Source: Lachnospiraceae bacterium (GTDB lineage: Bacteria; Bacillota_A; Clostridia; Lachnospirales; Lachnospiraceae). Taken from it: DNA of 50,065 bases. Shown here piece by piece: positions 1-8,898 of this stretch. The translations under genes were made by a program, and so were the position numbers. How positions within the stretch are numbered: position 1 is the first letter of the stretch; every line of letters starts with the position of its first letter. The stretch spans positions 1 through 50,065 of the forward strand of contig VSNT01000008.1 of the NCBI GenBank assembly GCA_009774465.1. The letters run 5' to 3'. The notes below the pieces were generated by a model that was not told where the DNA came from, did not search any database, and saw only the letters and a program-made list of their open reading frames with translations.

Positions 1-3
1 TGA

Positions 4-3000
4 GTGCTTGTCACCGGAACTCGAGTCACTTCAGGAGATCCGGGAAGTGCTGTGCTTCAAAAGCTGTTTAACAGTGCAGATGGAGAGATCAGTGCAGGAA
101 CCAGGACAGTTACTTTAATTAAGGGAACCAATGCAAACAGTTATACAAGTGAGTCCATGCCTTCTGCAGCAAATTTACGGAACAACATGACAGGCTATTA
201 TGCAGGAGGAATAGGAAATTTTGTTGGCAATTACGGAACCAGTTTTACCACAACCTATTTTCTTGCACCAAAGCTTTCTTATAAGGAAGATATTGCAACG
301 CGGCCTGTAATTGATGTGGGAATGCATCCGGCATCAGCGGCAGGGACTGCAGAGGCACAAAATCTTTTTGGTGCGCCATATGCCTACAGAAAGTTTATAC
401 ATATTATTTATCATGATGTGGCACAGCCTAAGGATGCAGATTCCGAATTATGGAATCAGGTGAGCAGCATAGAGGGAAATACCACAGATAACTGGCAATA
501 CCTTTTTGATGGCATCAGCTATCAAAATATCATGGAAGATTATAAAAAAACCAGGACTACAAACAGTATTTCCGAGTATTTGAATGCTTATCGGCTTAAT
601 ATGACCGCAGAACTTTTAAGTACGTTAAATGTGGAAGGAGTGTATGAAAAACTGTATCGGGATCAAAAAGGCAATCTGCTGACACCTTTAAGGTGTGAAA
701 CAGAATTTCTTCCGGCAATAACTCTTGATACTCAATATGGTTCGGCGGATCAATTGATGAAAGGCGTGGTTGCGGCGTTAACCGGAGTGGGAGGAATTTA
801 CAGTTCCGATGACAGTGCGCATGGCAGCAGCTATTCGGATGCTATGGCGAAGGTTATCAATATTGATACAAAACCCATGCAGATTAATGCAGATGGAACG
901 ATTACGGAAATATCTGATCCTGCCGGGGATATAGTCAGTCTTTCTGCCAGAAAGGAAGGCAGTAAATGGACGGTGGATTATAATACTTATGACAGTGACG
1001 GAACAGATGGAAGTCCACAGACATTTACCCTTCTTACCATCACCTATTCGTGGCGGTATACGCCTTGTGGACAGACAGGAAGTATAGAAAGAAAAGAAGT
1101 TGTGAGAATTCCGGTTTATGTGATGGTGCGTTTAGGGATAGACACCCATTTGAAAATTATGGAAGACCTGGTATATAATGCGGATAAAGTAAAGGAAGAA
1201 GGGATGTATTCCTCTGTTACTATCGCTAATGACAGTTCTTATACCTTATACTCAGAATATATCTATGATTCTGCAAGAGAAAAATATAAGGATGTGCAGG
1301 TGGAAAAGAAAGTTGGGATGACCAACGAAAAGGGCGATGAGATAGGTTTTGCCAGAGGAACAAAGCTGACGCTGATTGATGTCAGCGACAACAATAAGGT
1401 GTACTACTACACCGTAAAGGACAATGATCCGGGACCTTATTATTACACGGATTTTATGGATGAAAATGGAAATCCTTATGTAAATAAAAAAATTGGTCAG
1501 GACGAAGGGTTTGACATTTACGGAAAGGATGAAACCTTTGAGTCAACGGATATGGTTGATGGAAAAACAGAGACATTTACTTATTCTGATGTGGCGGTAG
1601 AACGCTTTTTGATCACTGTTGATATTTCTGATGTGAAGCCTGAGGACCGGATAGGCACCGAATCAAGAAAATTTGATATCAGCCCTGATCTTACGGAGGA
1701 TTTGGAAAAACGAACCACCCTGGTGAACCACACGAATATTCAGGCACAGATACAGCCGGGAATCAACATATCCTTTTACCAGAAAGGTATGGAAAGTGAA
1801 GATGAAAAAACCTGGATTGAAGGAAGTATTAAAGCAGATGAAAACGGGCTTGTAAATATTTGGGCGGCTATTGACATACGGGCAGACGATTTATACTGGT
1901 CTGCGGTAAGACAGGATGGGGATAATACCATTGACAGTGCCAACAGCAATAAATATCTGGAACTGCAGGTATATTTGACGATGCCGGATGGACAGGAAGT
2001 TGCCCTGCCTGACGGAACCAATGTTTTTATTAAAGGAGAAAGGACACAACCGGTACTGCATACCAAACCGGGAGTACTTGAAGAAACAGGGCTTGGCGCC
2101 TATAATGACGCGTCCAATATTTATTTTTATAAAGATGGAAACTTATTTGAGAATGAAAGCGTGCGCTTAAAACTGGATGATCTTCTGGACACCATTCTGG
2201 AAGATGAAGCAGAACATGGCGTCAGCGGCGGAGTGATCAGGTGGGTGGACCAATTAAGACTTGATTTTAGAAATGCGGATATGACGCCCTATGATCAGGA
2301 AAAGTATGGTGTAAATTTAAGGCTTCTGCGTGTGGAAAATCCCAGGTACCCTGCAGCAGGGGAAGTACTTGATTCCTACGCTCAGGAACTTCCGGCTGCC
2401 AGAAAGTATGATCTGGCATGTGCAGTTGAGACCAGAGATTTGATGCAGCTTGGAATTAATGTTTATGAAAATCAGACGAATATGCCTCATACCGTTGATT
2501 TTGACTTTAAGCTGGATTTTTCAGGTATACTGACAGGCAATGATGCCACAGATGAGGCAATAACCGATAAGCAGTACATAGTGGCATACCGTCTGCTTGA
2601 GAAAACAAATACAGGCGGTGCACCCAAATATGATCCTTATACGGGAAGCCAGCTTGATCTTGAACTGGCAGGTGATCCGGATGGGCTGAGCCTTTCAAAG
2701 ACCACATCAATTAATCCAGGCTCAAGCGGTATCTCTTTCTGGTATGTGAATTACAGTTTTGATTTTAGTGAGATTAAAAATGGAACCAGATACCAGGTAA
2801 TGGAAGGGGAAACAGCAAAGGAAGTCCAAAGTGCAGGAGTGGTGGTAAGAAATCTTAAACTGACTGTGAATGATGCGGCACAGATGGATTTATCCAATTA
2901 TAAGGTGCAGGCAATCGTCTTTGTTATGGATAAGGATGATACCGGGGCAACTACACCGTCTTATCCCAACCTGAATTTGAACAGCCAGACGCCGCTTAGT

Positions 3001-3051
3001 GATTTCTTTATATTTACAGTTGCCAGGCTGAAAACGGATCTGGATTATTAA
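4..3051 (+). CDS. Large probable extracellular protein, C-terminal part; start uncertain
   Basis: I do not recognise a family. The open frame of 1015 codons begins with GTG directly after an in-frame TGA at bases 1-3. No ribosome binding site or signal peptide can be seen. The protein is acidic, rich in Asn, Asp, Thr, Ser and Tyr, has only three or so cysteines and no membrane segment or LPXTG motif. Its composition suggests a beta-rich surface or secreted protein, like the giant extracellular proteins common in Lachnospiraceae. It is probably the 3' portion of a longer gene whose upstream part lies outside the window, perhaps interrupted by the TGA. A strong terminator follows it. The function is unknown and no relation to the flagellar genes is implied; the reading frame itself is sure, the start is not. 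Confidence 0.6.
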   Translation: MLVTGTRVTSGDPGSAVLQKLFNSADGEISAGTRTVTLIKGTNANSYTSESMPSAANLRNNMTGYYAGGIGNFVGNYGTSFTTTYFLAPKLSYKEDIATRPVIDVGMHPASAAGTAEAQNLFGAPYAYRKFIHIIYHDVAQPKDADSELWNQVSSIEGNTTDNWQYLFDGISYQNIMEDYKKTRTTNSISEYLNAYRLNMTAELLSTLNVEGVYEKLYRDQKGNLLTPLRCETEFLPAITLDTQYGSADQLMKGVVAALTGVGGIYSSDDSAHGSSYSDAMAKVINIDTKPMQINADGTITEISDPAGDIVSLSARKEGSKWTVDYNTYDSDGTDGSPQTFTLLTITYSWRYTPCGQTGSIERKEVVRIPVYVMVRLGIDTHLKIMEDLVYNADKVKEEGMYSSVTIANDSSYTLYSEYIYDSAREKYKDVQVEKKVGMTNEKGDEIGFARGTKLTLIDVSDNNKVYYYTVKDNDPGPYYYTDFMDENGNPYVNKKIGQDEGFDIYGKDETFESTDMVDGKTETFTYSDVAVERFLITVDISDVKPEDRIGTESRKFDISPDLTEDLEKRTTLVNHTNIQAQIQPGINISFYQKGMESEDEKTWIEGSIKADENGLVNIWAAIDIRADDLYWSAVRQDGDNTIDSANSNKYLELQVYLTMPDGQEVALPDGTNVFIKGERTQPVLHTKPGVLEETGLGAYNDASNIYFYKDGNLFENESVRLKLDDLLDTILEDEAEHGVSGGVIRWVDQLRLDFRNADMTPYDQEKYGVNLRLLRVENPRYPAAGEVLDSYAQELPAARKYDLACAVETRDLMQLGINVYENQTNMPHTVDFDFKLDFSGILTGNDATDEAITDKQYIVAYRLLEKTNTGGAPKYDPYTGSQLDLELAGDPDGLSLSKTTSINPGSSGISFWYVNYSFDFSEIKNGTRYQVMEGETAKEVQSAGVVVRNLKLTVNDAAQMDLSNYKVQAIVFVMDKDDTGATTPSYPNLNLNSQTPLSDFFIFTVARLKTDLDY

Positions 3052-3070
3052 TTATCATGAAACAGGCATG

Positions 3071-3109
3071 AAAAAAGCTGCGCAGAGGTTTGATTCTGCG
3101 CAGCTTTTT
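3071..3109. terminator. Bidirectional intrinsic terminator
   Basis: A 14-bp inverted repeat (AAAAAGCTGCGCAG with CTGCGCAGCTTTTT) encloses a 10-base loop. The A-run on one side and T-run on the other allow it to stop transcription from both directions. It lies between two convergent genes, the large surface-type protein on + and the GGDEF-EAL gene on -. Confidence 0.9.
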
Positions 3110-3121
3110 GAATAGTCGGTC

Positions 3122-4666
3122 TTATCCAACCCGCCGCATCATCTGTGTTAAAATGTCCACGTCTTTTTCAAAGTCATCAAAAGTAGGATAATACTCGGAA
3201 GGACGGTACAGGGTGCGCAGCATGGATTTATTCAACTGATCGAAAAGTCTTACGGAAAGAGGCTTGGCAAAAAAGTAGCCCTGGGCAATATCACAGCCGA
3301 TATCTGTCAGGAAATTTGCCTGATCCATTGTCTCAACTCCTTCTGTAATTACGGTAAGATTTAATTCTTTTGCCATAGCAATCAGGTATCGCAGAATTGT
3401 AAGACCTTCGTCAGAGTTTGAATTCCGGTTTAAAAAGCTTCTGTCCAGTTTAATTCGTTCAATGGGGTAATCCTTTAATATATTTAAAGGGGAATGTACG
3501 CTTCCAAAATTGTCAATACATAAGGAAAACCCATGTTCCTTTAACTTTCCAATCACTTCTGCCAATTCTCTGGAGGCATTGGCAACGCCCCGCTCGGGAA
3601 GCTCCAGGATAATCAGATCTTTGGAAATCAGATATTTTTTCAGGAGCTGTTCCAGTTTATCAATAAAGGCAGGACTTTGTAAATGGATAGGGGAAATATT
3701 CATGCAAATAGGAAGAGGCGTCATTTTATTGTCGATCCACCTTCGAATAACCTTACAGCATTCTTCCCACATATAGTAATCCAGCTTCTGAATCAGAGAA
3801 GAGCTTTCAAACAGCGGTAAAAATGCATAGGGGGAAAGAATGCCCCTGCCCGGATAATCCCAGCGGACTAAAGCCTCGGCGGAAACGATCTGATAAGAAT
3901 GCAGATCTACCAAAGGCTGCAGGTAAACGATGAATTTATGAGCATCCAGTGCATCTTCCATTTCCTGAGTCATCTGTCGGTTTTCCGTGTAAGTCCGGCT
4001 TAATTCATCAGTAAAATAAGCGTAATTTTCGTGCTTTGGATCTTTAATTGCCTTTTGAGCAAGCAGAGTACAGTTCATAATATCCATAAGACTGTCTGAG
4101 GTGTGTGTCAGATCAATCGTGTGGATGCCAAAAGAAGCAGTTACAGCAAAAGTGGGAGAATAAGCAGATAACTGCTTTGTAATTTTATCAATTGTATTAA
4201 TAATTTCCGCATCCTCATAATCTTTAAAAAGAATGCCGAACAGGTTGGAATTCACGTGTGCATAGGTGGCGTCAGTCAAGGCGGCGGATTTTAAAATATC
4301 CGCGGTGTAAATCATAACCTTATCTCCTTCGGAGGGGCCAAAGATCTGATTAATTTTTCCCATGTTGGAAATACTAAAGCCTACCATAACAAACTTTGAA
4401 AGGGGATATCGGTCAAACAGAGAAGAACATCTGTCAATAAAATAGTCAATGTTTCCAATTTTTGTGACAGTGTGGGTATAGGCGGTCTCGTTTAAATCTT
4501 TTATGGTACTCTGAAGGGACTGAATTTTATCCTCATAATCAGATTCCATATTTTTCATTTCGCGGGTTTTATATTGAAATTCAGAGTCTTTATTATGCAT
4601 TTGGATGAATAACACAAAAATGACTGTAGTTAAAATCAGGATAATCAGACCGAATATATAGAGCAT
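3122..4666 (-). CDS. Membrane-anchored GGDEF-EAL protein with degenerate motifs
   Basis: The 514-residue protein has one N-terminal membrane helix (about residues 2-21), a short coiled coil (35-60), a GGDEF-type domain (about 65-220) and an EAL domain (about 235-490). The GGDEF signature is replaced by SNLFG at residues 140-144, so diguanylate cyclase activity is very unlikely. The EAL domain keeps E264 of EALVRW, the Asn of NISP, the Glu of LELPERG, KLDRSF, TEGVET and QGYFFAKP. The usual metal-binding DDFG, however, reads DNFG (D385, N386). In active phosphodiesterases both aspartates bind metal, so activity may be low or absent and the protein may act as a c-di-GMP sensor. The gene is transcribed alone from a good promoter, away from topA. 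Its start is supported by AGGAAAGGA upstream. Confidence 0.88.
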   Translation of the reverse strand: MLYIFGLIILILTTVIFVLFIQMHNKDSEFQYKTREMKNMESDYEDKIQSLQSTIKDLNETAYTHTVTKIGNIDYFIDRCSSLFDRYPLSKFVMVGFSISNMGKINQIFGPSEGDKVMIYTADILKSAALTDATYAHVNSNLFGILFKDYEDAEIINTIDKITKQLSAYSPTFAVTASFGIHTIDLTHTSDSLMDIMNCTLLAQKAIKDPKHENYAYFTDELSRTYTENRQMTQEMEDALDAHKFIVYLQPLVDLHSYQIVSAEALVRWDYPGRGILSPYAFLPLFESSSLIQKLDYYMWEECCKVIRRWIDNKMTPLPICMNISPIHLQSPAFIDKLEQLLKKYLISKDLIILELPERGVANASRELAEVIGKLKEHGFSLCIDNFGSVHSPLNILKDYPIERIKLDRSFLNRNSNSDEGLTILRYLIAMAKELNLTVITEGVETMDQANFLTDIGCDIAQGYFFAKPLSVRLFDQLNKSMLRTLYRPSEYYPTFDDFEKDVDILTQMMRRVG

Positions 4667-4696
4667 AGGGCGTTATTTCCTTTCCTTTTTACTATA

Positions 4697-4725
4697 ATTA
4701 TATAAAAAAAGGAAAGGATTCTCAA
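4697..4725 (-). promoter_or_regulatory. Sigma-A-type promoter of the GGDEF-EAL gene
   Basis: On the minus strand TTGAGA is followed after 17 bases by a perfect TATAAT, about 30 bases before the ATG. It lies back to back with the topA promoter. Confidence 0.7.
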
Positions 4726-4742
4726 GATAAAAAAACTTTTAC

Positions 4743-4771
4743 TTGCAACCGCCGGAAAAGTAGTGTATAGT
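4743..4771 (+). promoter_or_regulatory. Sigma-A-type promoter of topA
   Basis: TTGCAA and TATAGT are separated by exactly 17 bases and lie about 40 bases before the topA ATG. The site is divergent from the promoter of the GGDEF-EAL gene, with only 17 bases between the two -35 boxes. Confidence 0.7.
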
Positions 4772-4810
4772 TTAGCAGGTTATTAGTTTCAAAAATAAAG
4801 GGGATTTGGT

Positions 4811-6883
4811 ATGGCAAAGTATCTTGTGATTGTGGAATCACCGGCAAAAGTGAAGACGATAAAGAAGTTTCTTGGGGCTAATTATGAGGTGGCTGCCAGT
4901 AACGGACATATACGGGATCTGCCAAAGAGTCAGCTTGGAATTGATGTTGCACATGATTATGAGCCAAAATACATTACCATAAGGGGAAAAGGCGACATAC
5001 TGGCGAGCCTTAGAAAGGAAGCCAAAAAAGCGGAAAAGATTTATCTGGCTACTGACCCTGACCGGGAAGGAGAAGCCATATCCTGGCACCTTTTGATTGC
5101 CCTTAAGCTGGAAGGAAAAAAAGTTTACAGGATTACCTTTAATGAGATTACGAAAAATGCGGTAAAGGAATCATTGAAAAATGCCCGGGAGATTAATATG
5201 GATCTGGTGGATGCACAGCAGGCCAGAAGGGTGCTTGACCGGATGGTGGGCTATCGGATTTCCCCCCTGCTCTGGGCAAAGGTAAAAAGAGGATTAAGTG
5301 CAGGACGGGTTCAGTCGGTTGCCCTGCGCATTATTTGTGACAGAGAAGAAGAAATCAATAGTTTCATTCCGGAAGAGTATTGGACTCTTGATGCCTTTTT
5401 CCGCATTCCGGGACAGGCAAAACCTCTTGCAGCCAAATACCACGGAAAGAAGGATAAAAAGGCTGTCATATCATCAAGAGAAGAACTTGACGGTATTTTA
5501 AAGGAAATAAAGCAGGCGGAATTTAAGGTTGGCGAGGTGAAAAAAGGTGAGCGCATCAAGAAGGCGCCGCTTCCCTTTACCACATCCACCCTGCAGCAGG
5601 AAGCCAGCAAGGTGCTTAATTTTTCCACCCAGAAAACCATGCGTTTGGCTCAGCAGCTCTATGAAGGAATTGAAATTAAAGGAAATGGAACGGTGGGTAT
5701 GATTACCTATCTGCGTACAGATTCCACAAGAGTTTCAAAAGAAGCAGAGCAAATGGCCCGGGAATATATTGTGAATAACTATGGAAGCGATTATGCGGCG
5801 GAGCAGAGCACTGTATCCAAAAGCGGAAAAAAGATTCAGGATGCCCATGAGGCCATACGTCCCACTGATTTAAACAGGACGCCTGCTGAGTTAAAGGATT
5901 CCCTGTCAAGAGACCAGTTCCGCCTTTATCAACTGATATGGAAGCGTTTTGCGGCCAGCAGAATGCAGCCGGCAAAATATGAAACCACATCTGTCAGAAT
6001 TGATGCGGCAGAACACCGGTTTACCGTGGCGGCATCCAGGCTTGTGTTTGACGGGTTTATGAGTGTATATACCCAGGAAGATGAAAAAGAGGAAACAAAC
6101 ACACTGATAAAAAGCATAGATACTTCCACACCCCTTACGTTGACTTCTCTTGAAGAAAAGCAGCATTTCACCCAGCCTGCACCCCATTATACGGAAGCTT
6201 CTCTGGTGCATGCCTTAGAAGAACTGGGGATTGGACGCCCCAGCACCTATGCGCCTACCATTACCACGATTCTGGCAAGACGCTATATTGTAAAAGAAAA
6301 TAAAAACCTATACGTGACAGAGATTGGGGAAGTAGTCAATCATATGATGAAGGAAGCTTTTCCAAGTATTGTGGATGTGAATTTTACTGCAAATCTGGAA
6401 GCTCTTCTGGATGGAATTGAGGAGGGCAGTGTCAACTGGAAAACGGTGGTGTCCAATTTTTATCCGGACCTGGATGAAGCGGTTAAGACAGCGGAGAAGG
6501 AACTTGCAGAAGTTAAGATTAAGGATGAGGTTTCAGATGAAACCTGTGATCTGTGCGGCAGGCAGATGGTCATAAAGTATGGGCCTCACGGAAGGTTTCT
6601 GGCCTGTCCGGGATTCCCGGAGTGCCGCAGCACCAAACCCTATTTTGAAAAAATAGGAGTTTCCTGCCCTGAGTGCGGTAAGGATATCGTACTGAAAAAG
6701 ACCAAAAAGGGCAGAAAATATTATGGATGTATTAACAATCCTGAATGTGATTTCATGGTATGGCAGAAGCCCTCAAAGGAAAAATGTCCGAAATGCGGCT
6801 CCCTCCTTCTTCATAAGGGAAACAAACTGGTCTGCATGGGCGAAAACTGCGGTTATGTTACAACTGCATCAGAAAATGCTTAA
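4811..6883 (+). CDS. topA: DNA topoisomerase I
   Basis: Type IA topoisomerase that relaxes negative supercoils by cutting one DNA strand through a phosphotyrosine. The 690-residue protein starts with the TOPRIM domain (KYLVIVESPAKVKTI near the start and the acidic DPDREGEA motif near residue 85). The active-site tyrosine is Y300 in MITYLRTDS. The C-terminus (about 575-685) contains three tetracysteine zinc ribbons, CDLCG, CPECG and CPKCG, each with a second Cys pair, which fits Firmicute TopA. The length is normal for the family. The ATG is preceded by AAAGGGG. Gene order topA then codY then flagellar genes matches Bacillus, although the xerC/codV and clpQY (hslVU) genes found there are absent here. 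Confidence 0.98.
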   Translation: MAKYLVIVESPAKVKTIKKFLGANYEVAASNGHIRDLPKSQLGIDVAHDYEPKYITIRGKGDILASLRKEAKKAEKIYLATDPDREGEAISWHLLIALKLEGKKVYRITFNEITKNAVKESLKNAREINMDLVDAQQARRVLDRMVGYRISPLLWAKVKRGLSAGRVQSVALRIICDREEEINSFIPEEYWTLDAFFRIPGQAKPLAAKYHGKKDKKAVISSREELDGILKEIKQAEFKVGEVKKGERIKKAPLPFTTSTLQQEASKVLNFSTQKTMRLAQQLYEGIEIKGNGTVGMITYLRTDSTRVSKEAEQMAREYIVNNYGSDYAAEQSTVSKSGKKIQDAHEAIRPTDLNRTPAELKDSLSRDQFRLYQLIWKRFAASRMQPAKYETTSVRIDAAEHRFTVAASRLVFDGFMSVYTQEDEKEETNTLIKSIDTSTPLTLTSLEEKQHFTQPAPHYTEASLVHALEELGIGRPSTYAPTITTILARRYIVKENKNLYVTEIGEVVNHMMKEAFPSIVDVNFTANLEALLDGIEEGSVNWKTVVSNFYPDLDEAVKTAEKELAEVKIKDEVSDETCDLCGRQMVIKYGPHGRFLACPGFPECRSTKPYFEKIGVSCPECGKDIVLKKTKKGRKYYGCINNPECDFMVWQKPSKEKCPKCGSLLLHKGNKLVCMGENCGYVTTASENA

Positions 6884-6939
6884 TAAGTCAGAAAATTCTT
6901 TCCAAATAGTGGAATTATATAGAATTTCCAGTAAAGTCG

Positions 6940-6968
6940 TTGAAATTGCCTAAATCTTATGTTACAAT
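6940..6968 (+). promoter_or_regulatory. Sigma-A-type promoter of codY
   Basis: TTGAAA and TACAAT are separated by 17 bases. The -10 box ends about 30 bases before the codY ATG at 7000, so codY can be transcribed apart from topA. The TTG in this -35 box could be read as an early start codon for codY, which the promoter position argues against. Confidence 0.65.
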
Positions 6969-6999
6969 ATTTCCGAATGGTAATGGCGGGAGGTATTGC

Positions 7000-7785
7000 A
7001 TGGGCAGTGTACAATTATTAGACAAAACCAGAAAAATTGGTAAGCTTCTTCATAACAACAATTCCAGCAAAGTGGTTTTTAACGATATTTGTTCTGTGTT
7101 ATGCGAAATTTTATCTTCCAATGTACTGGTGATCAGTAAAAAGGGCAAAGTGCTGGGCGTAGGAGATGGAGGCGGCGTTGATTCCATCACGGAGCTGATT
7201 GTGGATCAGGTGGGCGGCTTTATAGATCATCTGTTGAATGAAAGACTGCTGGCAGTTCTTTCCACCAAAGAAAATGTGAATCTTGAGACGCTGGGCTTTG
7301 AAGAGGGAGACGTAAAACGGTTTCAGGCAATTATCACACCAATAGAGATAGCAGGTGAAAGACTGGGAACACTGTTTATTTATAAATGTGAAGACCAGTA
7401 TGATATTGACGATATTATTTTATGCGAGTATGGAACTACCGTAGTAGGCCTTGAAATGCTTCGTGCGGTTAACGAGGAAAATGCGGAAGAAAACAGGAAG
7501 CTTGCTGTTATTAAATCTGCCATTAACACCCTGTCCTATTCGGAGATGGAAGCTGTTGTACATATTTTTGAGGAATTAAACGGAATGGAAGGGATTCTGG
7601 TGGCAAGCAAGATAGCCGACCGGGTGGGGATTACCCGTTCCGTTATCGTAAATGCGCTTCGCAAGTTTGAAAGCGCCGGCGTGATTGAGTCCAGATCTTC
7701 AGGGATGAAGGGGACTTACATTAAGGTCTTAAATGATATGGTCTTTGATGAGGTGGAAAAGCTGAAAGAAGAGAAGATCAGATAA
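7000..7785 (+). CDS. codY: GTP-sensing pleiotropic transcriptional regulator CodY
   Basis: Global regulator that binds GTP and branched-chain amino acids and represses nutrient-response genes in Firmicutes. The 261-residue protein has the N-terminal GAF sensor domain starting with SVQLLDKTRKI and the C-terminal winged helix with the near-invariant ASKIADRVGITRSVIVNALR stretch followed by SAGVIESR. I start it at ATG 7000 because GGGAGG stands 6 bases upstream and the length then matches the usual 259-261 residues. The TTG 60 bases further upstream lies in the promoter. The gene directly precedes the fla/che operon as in Bacillus subtilis, where CodY is known to repress motility genes. Confidence 0.97.
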   Translation: MGSVQLLDKTRKIGKLLHNNNSSKVVFNDICSVLCEILSSNVLVISKKGKVLGVGDGGGVDSITELIVDQVGGFIDHLLNERLLAVLSTKENVNLETLGFEEGDVKRFQAIITPIEIAGERLGTLFIYKCEDQYDIDDIILCEYGTTVVGLEMLRAVNEENAEENRKLAVIKSAINTLSYSEMEAVVHIFEELNGMEGILVASKIADRVGITRSVIVNALRKFESAGVIESRSSGMKGTYIKVLNDMVFDEVEKLKEEKIR

Positions 7786-7819
7786 CTGAATAGGGAACAT
7801 AATGGATTATGGCAAGGTT

Positions 7820-7859
7820 AAAAGGATTTATGAGGCTCAGGCAGAATGAATCCTTTTTT
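7820..7859 (+). terminator. Probable intrinsic terminator of codY
   Basis: AAAAGGATT pairs with AATCCTTTT across a 20-base loop, followed by a T-run (six T in all). The stem is A/T-rich at its base and the loop is long, so termination may be partial, and some codY transcripts could run into the flagellar operon. Confidence 0.5.
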
Positions 7860-7885
7860 GGGGCCTGCTATAGATTTTTTAATCA

Positions 7886-7900
7886 GATTTTATAAAAATA
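7886..7900. promoter_or_regulatory. Weak CodY-box-like site before the fla/che promoter
   Basis: GATTTTATAAAAATA matches the 15-base palindromic CodY consensus AATTTTCWGAAAATT at 11 positions and lies just upstream of the -35 box. In this A/T-rich stretch such a match can arise by chance, so this is only a candidate operator. Confidence 0.25.
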
Positions 7901-7902
7901 TC

Positions 7903-7930
7903 TTGTGTTTTTGGTTAAATAATCTATAAT
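7903..7930 (+). promoter_or_regulatory. Sigma-A-type promoter of the fla/che operon
   Basis: TTGTGT is followed after 16 bases by a perfect TATAAT, leaving a leader of about 70 bases before flgB. Its position corresponds to the main vegetative fla/che promoter of Bacillus subtilis. No sigma-D-type box was seen here. Confidence 0.6.
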
Positions 7931-8004
7931 GAAATAGAGTGACTAAAATATGCATAGATTAAAATCATAGATGAAATATTTGAGTTTATGAAAGGAAGTA
8001 CAGG

Positions 8005-8394
8005 ATGATTAACAGTAATGTATTTGATTATGTTAATGTATTAAGTAAAGCTGCAGACGCATCAGCATTAAGGAATGAAGTGCTTTCGCAGAATATGTCG
8101 AACATTGACACTCCCGGATATAAGAGACAGGATGTGGATTTTGAATCCCAGCTTCGCAGGGCTCTGGGCAATTTCAGATATAAGTCGGTGGATGCAAAAG
8201 TCGCTCATTTATCAAAGACGGAACTGGAGCCGAGGATATATACGGATTCGCCGGGCTTTTCCTACCGTCTGGATGGAAATAATGTGGATATTGATACGGA
8301 AGGGGCAGAGTTTGCTTCCAACCAGATCAAATATAACGGACTGATTGACAGCATCAAACATGAATTTTCCAACTTAAAGCTTGTTATGAAGTAA
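8005..8394 (+). CDS. flgB: Flagellar proximal rod protein FlgB
   Basis: Proximal rod subunit of the flagellar basal body, exported by the flagellar secretion system. The 129-residue protein has the rod/hook N-terminal signature (LRNEVLSQNMSNIDTPGYKR near residues 21-40) and the C-terminal helix with NQIKYNGLIDSI typical of FlgB. Length is normal. It is the first gene of the long flagellar cluster and has an AAAGGAAG ribosome binding site. It is followed by flgC and fliE, its partners in the rod. Confidence 0.97.
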   Translation: MINSNVFDYVNVLSKAADASALRNEVLSQNMSNIDTPGYKRQDVDFESQLRRALGNFRYKSVDAKVAHLSKTELEPRIYTDSPGFSYRLDGNNVDIDTEGAEFASNQIKYNGLIDSIKHEFSNLKLVMK

Positions 8395-8422
8395 AGAAGA
8401 AAGGTGAAGGCAGTGGATTGAT

Positions 8423-8869
8423 ATGAGTATATTTAATTCTTTTAACATTAATGCTTCCGGTATGACGGCACAAAGGTACCGGATGGATATTATTTCTGAA
8501 AACCTTGCCAATTCTAATACCACAAGGACTGAGGATGGAACACCTTACAGACGTAAAGTGGTTACTTTCGAAGAAAGAGGCCCGGCGGTGGGAACGTTCA
8601 GCAGCTTTCTTGGGATTGCCGGAAGTAAGTATGACAGACAGGGGGTAAAGGTGAGCAGGGTTACGGAGGATACCTGGACACCTATGAATATGGTTTATGA
8701 TCCCTCTCATCCGGATGCGGATGAAAATGGTTATGTGATGGGACCTAATGTAAATGTTGTAACAGAAATGACGAATCTGATTGACGCAAGCCGTTCCTAC
8801 GAAGCCAATGCTACAGCATTTAATGCCAGCAAGTCGATAGCTATGAAGGGGCTGGAGATGGCACAATAA
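8423..8869 (+). CDS. flgC: Flagellar basal-body rod protein FlgC
   Basis: Proximal rod protein of the basal body. The 148-residue protein carries the rod N-terminus (INASGMTAQRYRMDIISENL, then ANSNTTRT), the YRRKVVTFEE stretch, and the C-terminal rod motif EMTNLIDASRSYEANATAFN. Length is as expected. It lies 28 bases after flgB. The ribosome binding site GAAGG is 12 bases from the ATG, a rather long spacing, and no better in-frame start is visible. Confidence 0.97.
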   Translation: MSIFNSFNINASGMTAQRYRMDIISENLANSNTTRTEDGTPYRRKVVTFEERGPAVGTFSSFLGIAGSKYDRQGVKVSRVTEDTWTPMNMVYDPSHPDADENGYVMGPNVNVVTEMTNLIDASRSYEANATAFNASKSIAMKGLEMAQ

Positions 8870-8898
8870 TAAATGATTAAATACGGGGAGAATAAGTA

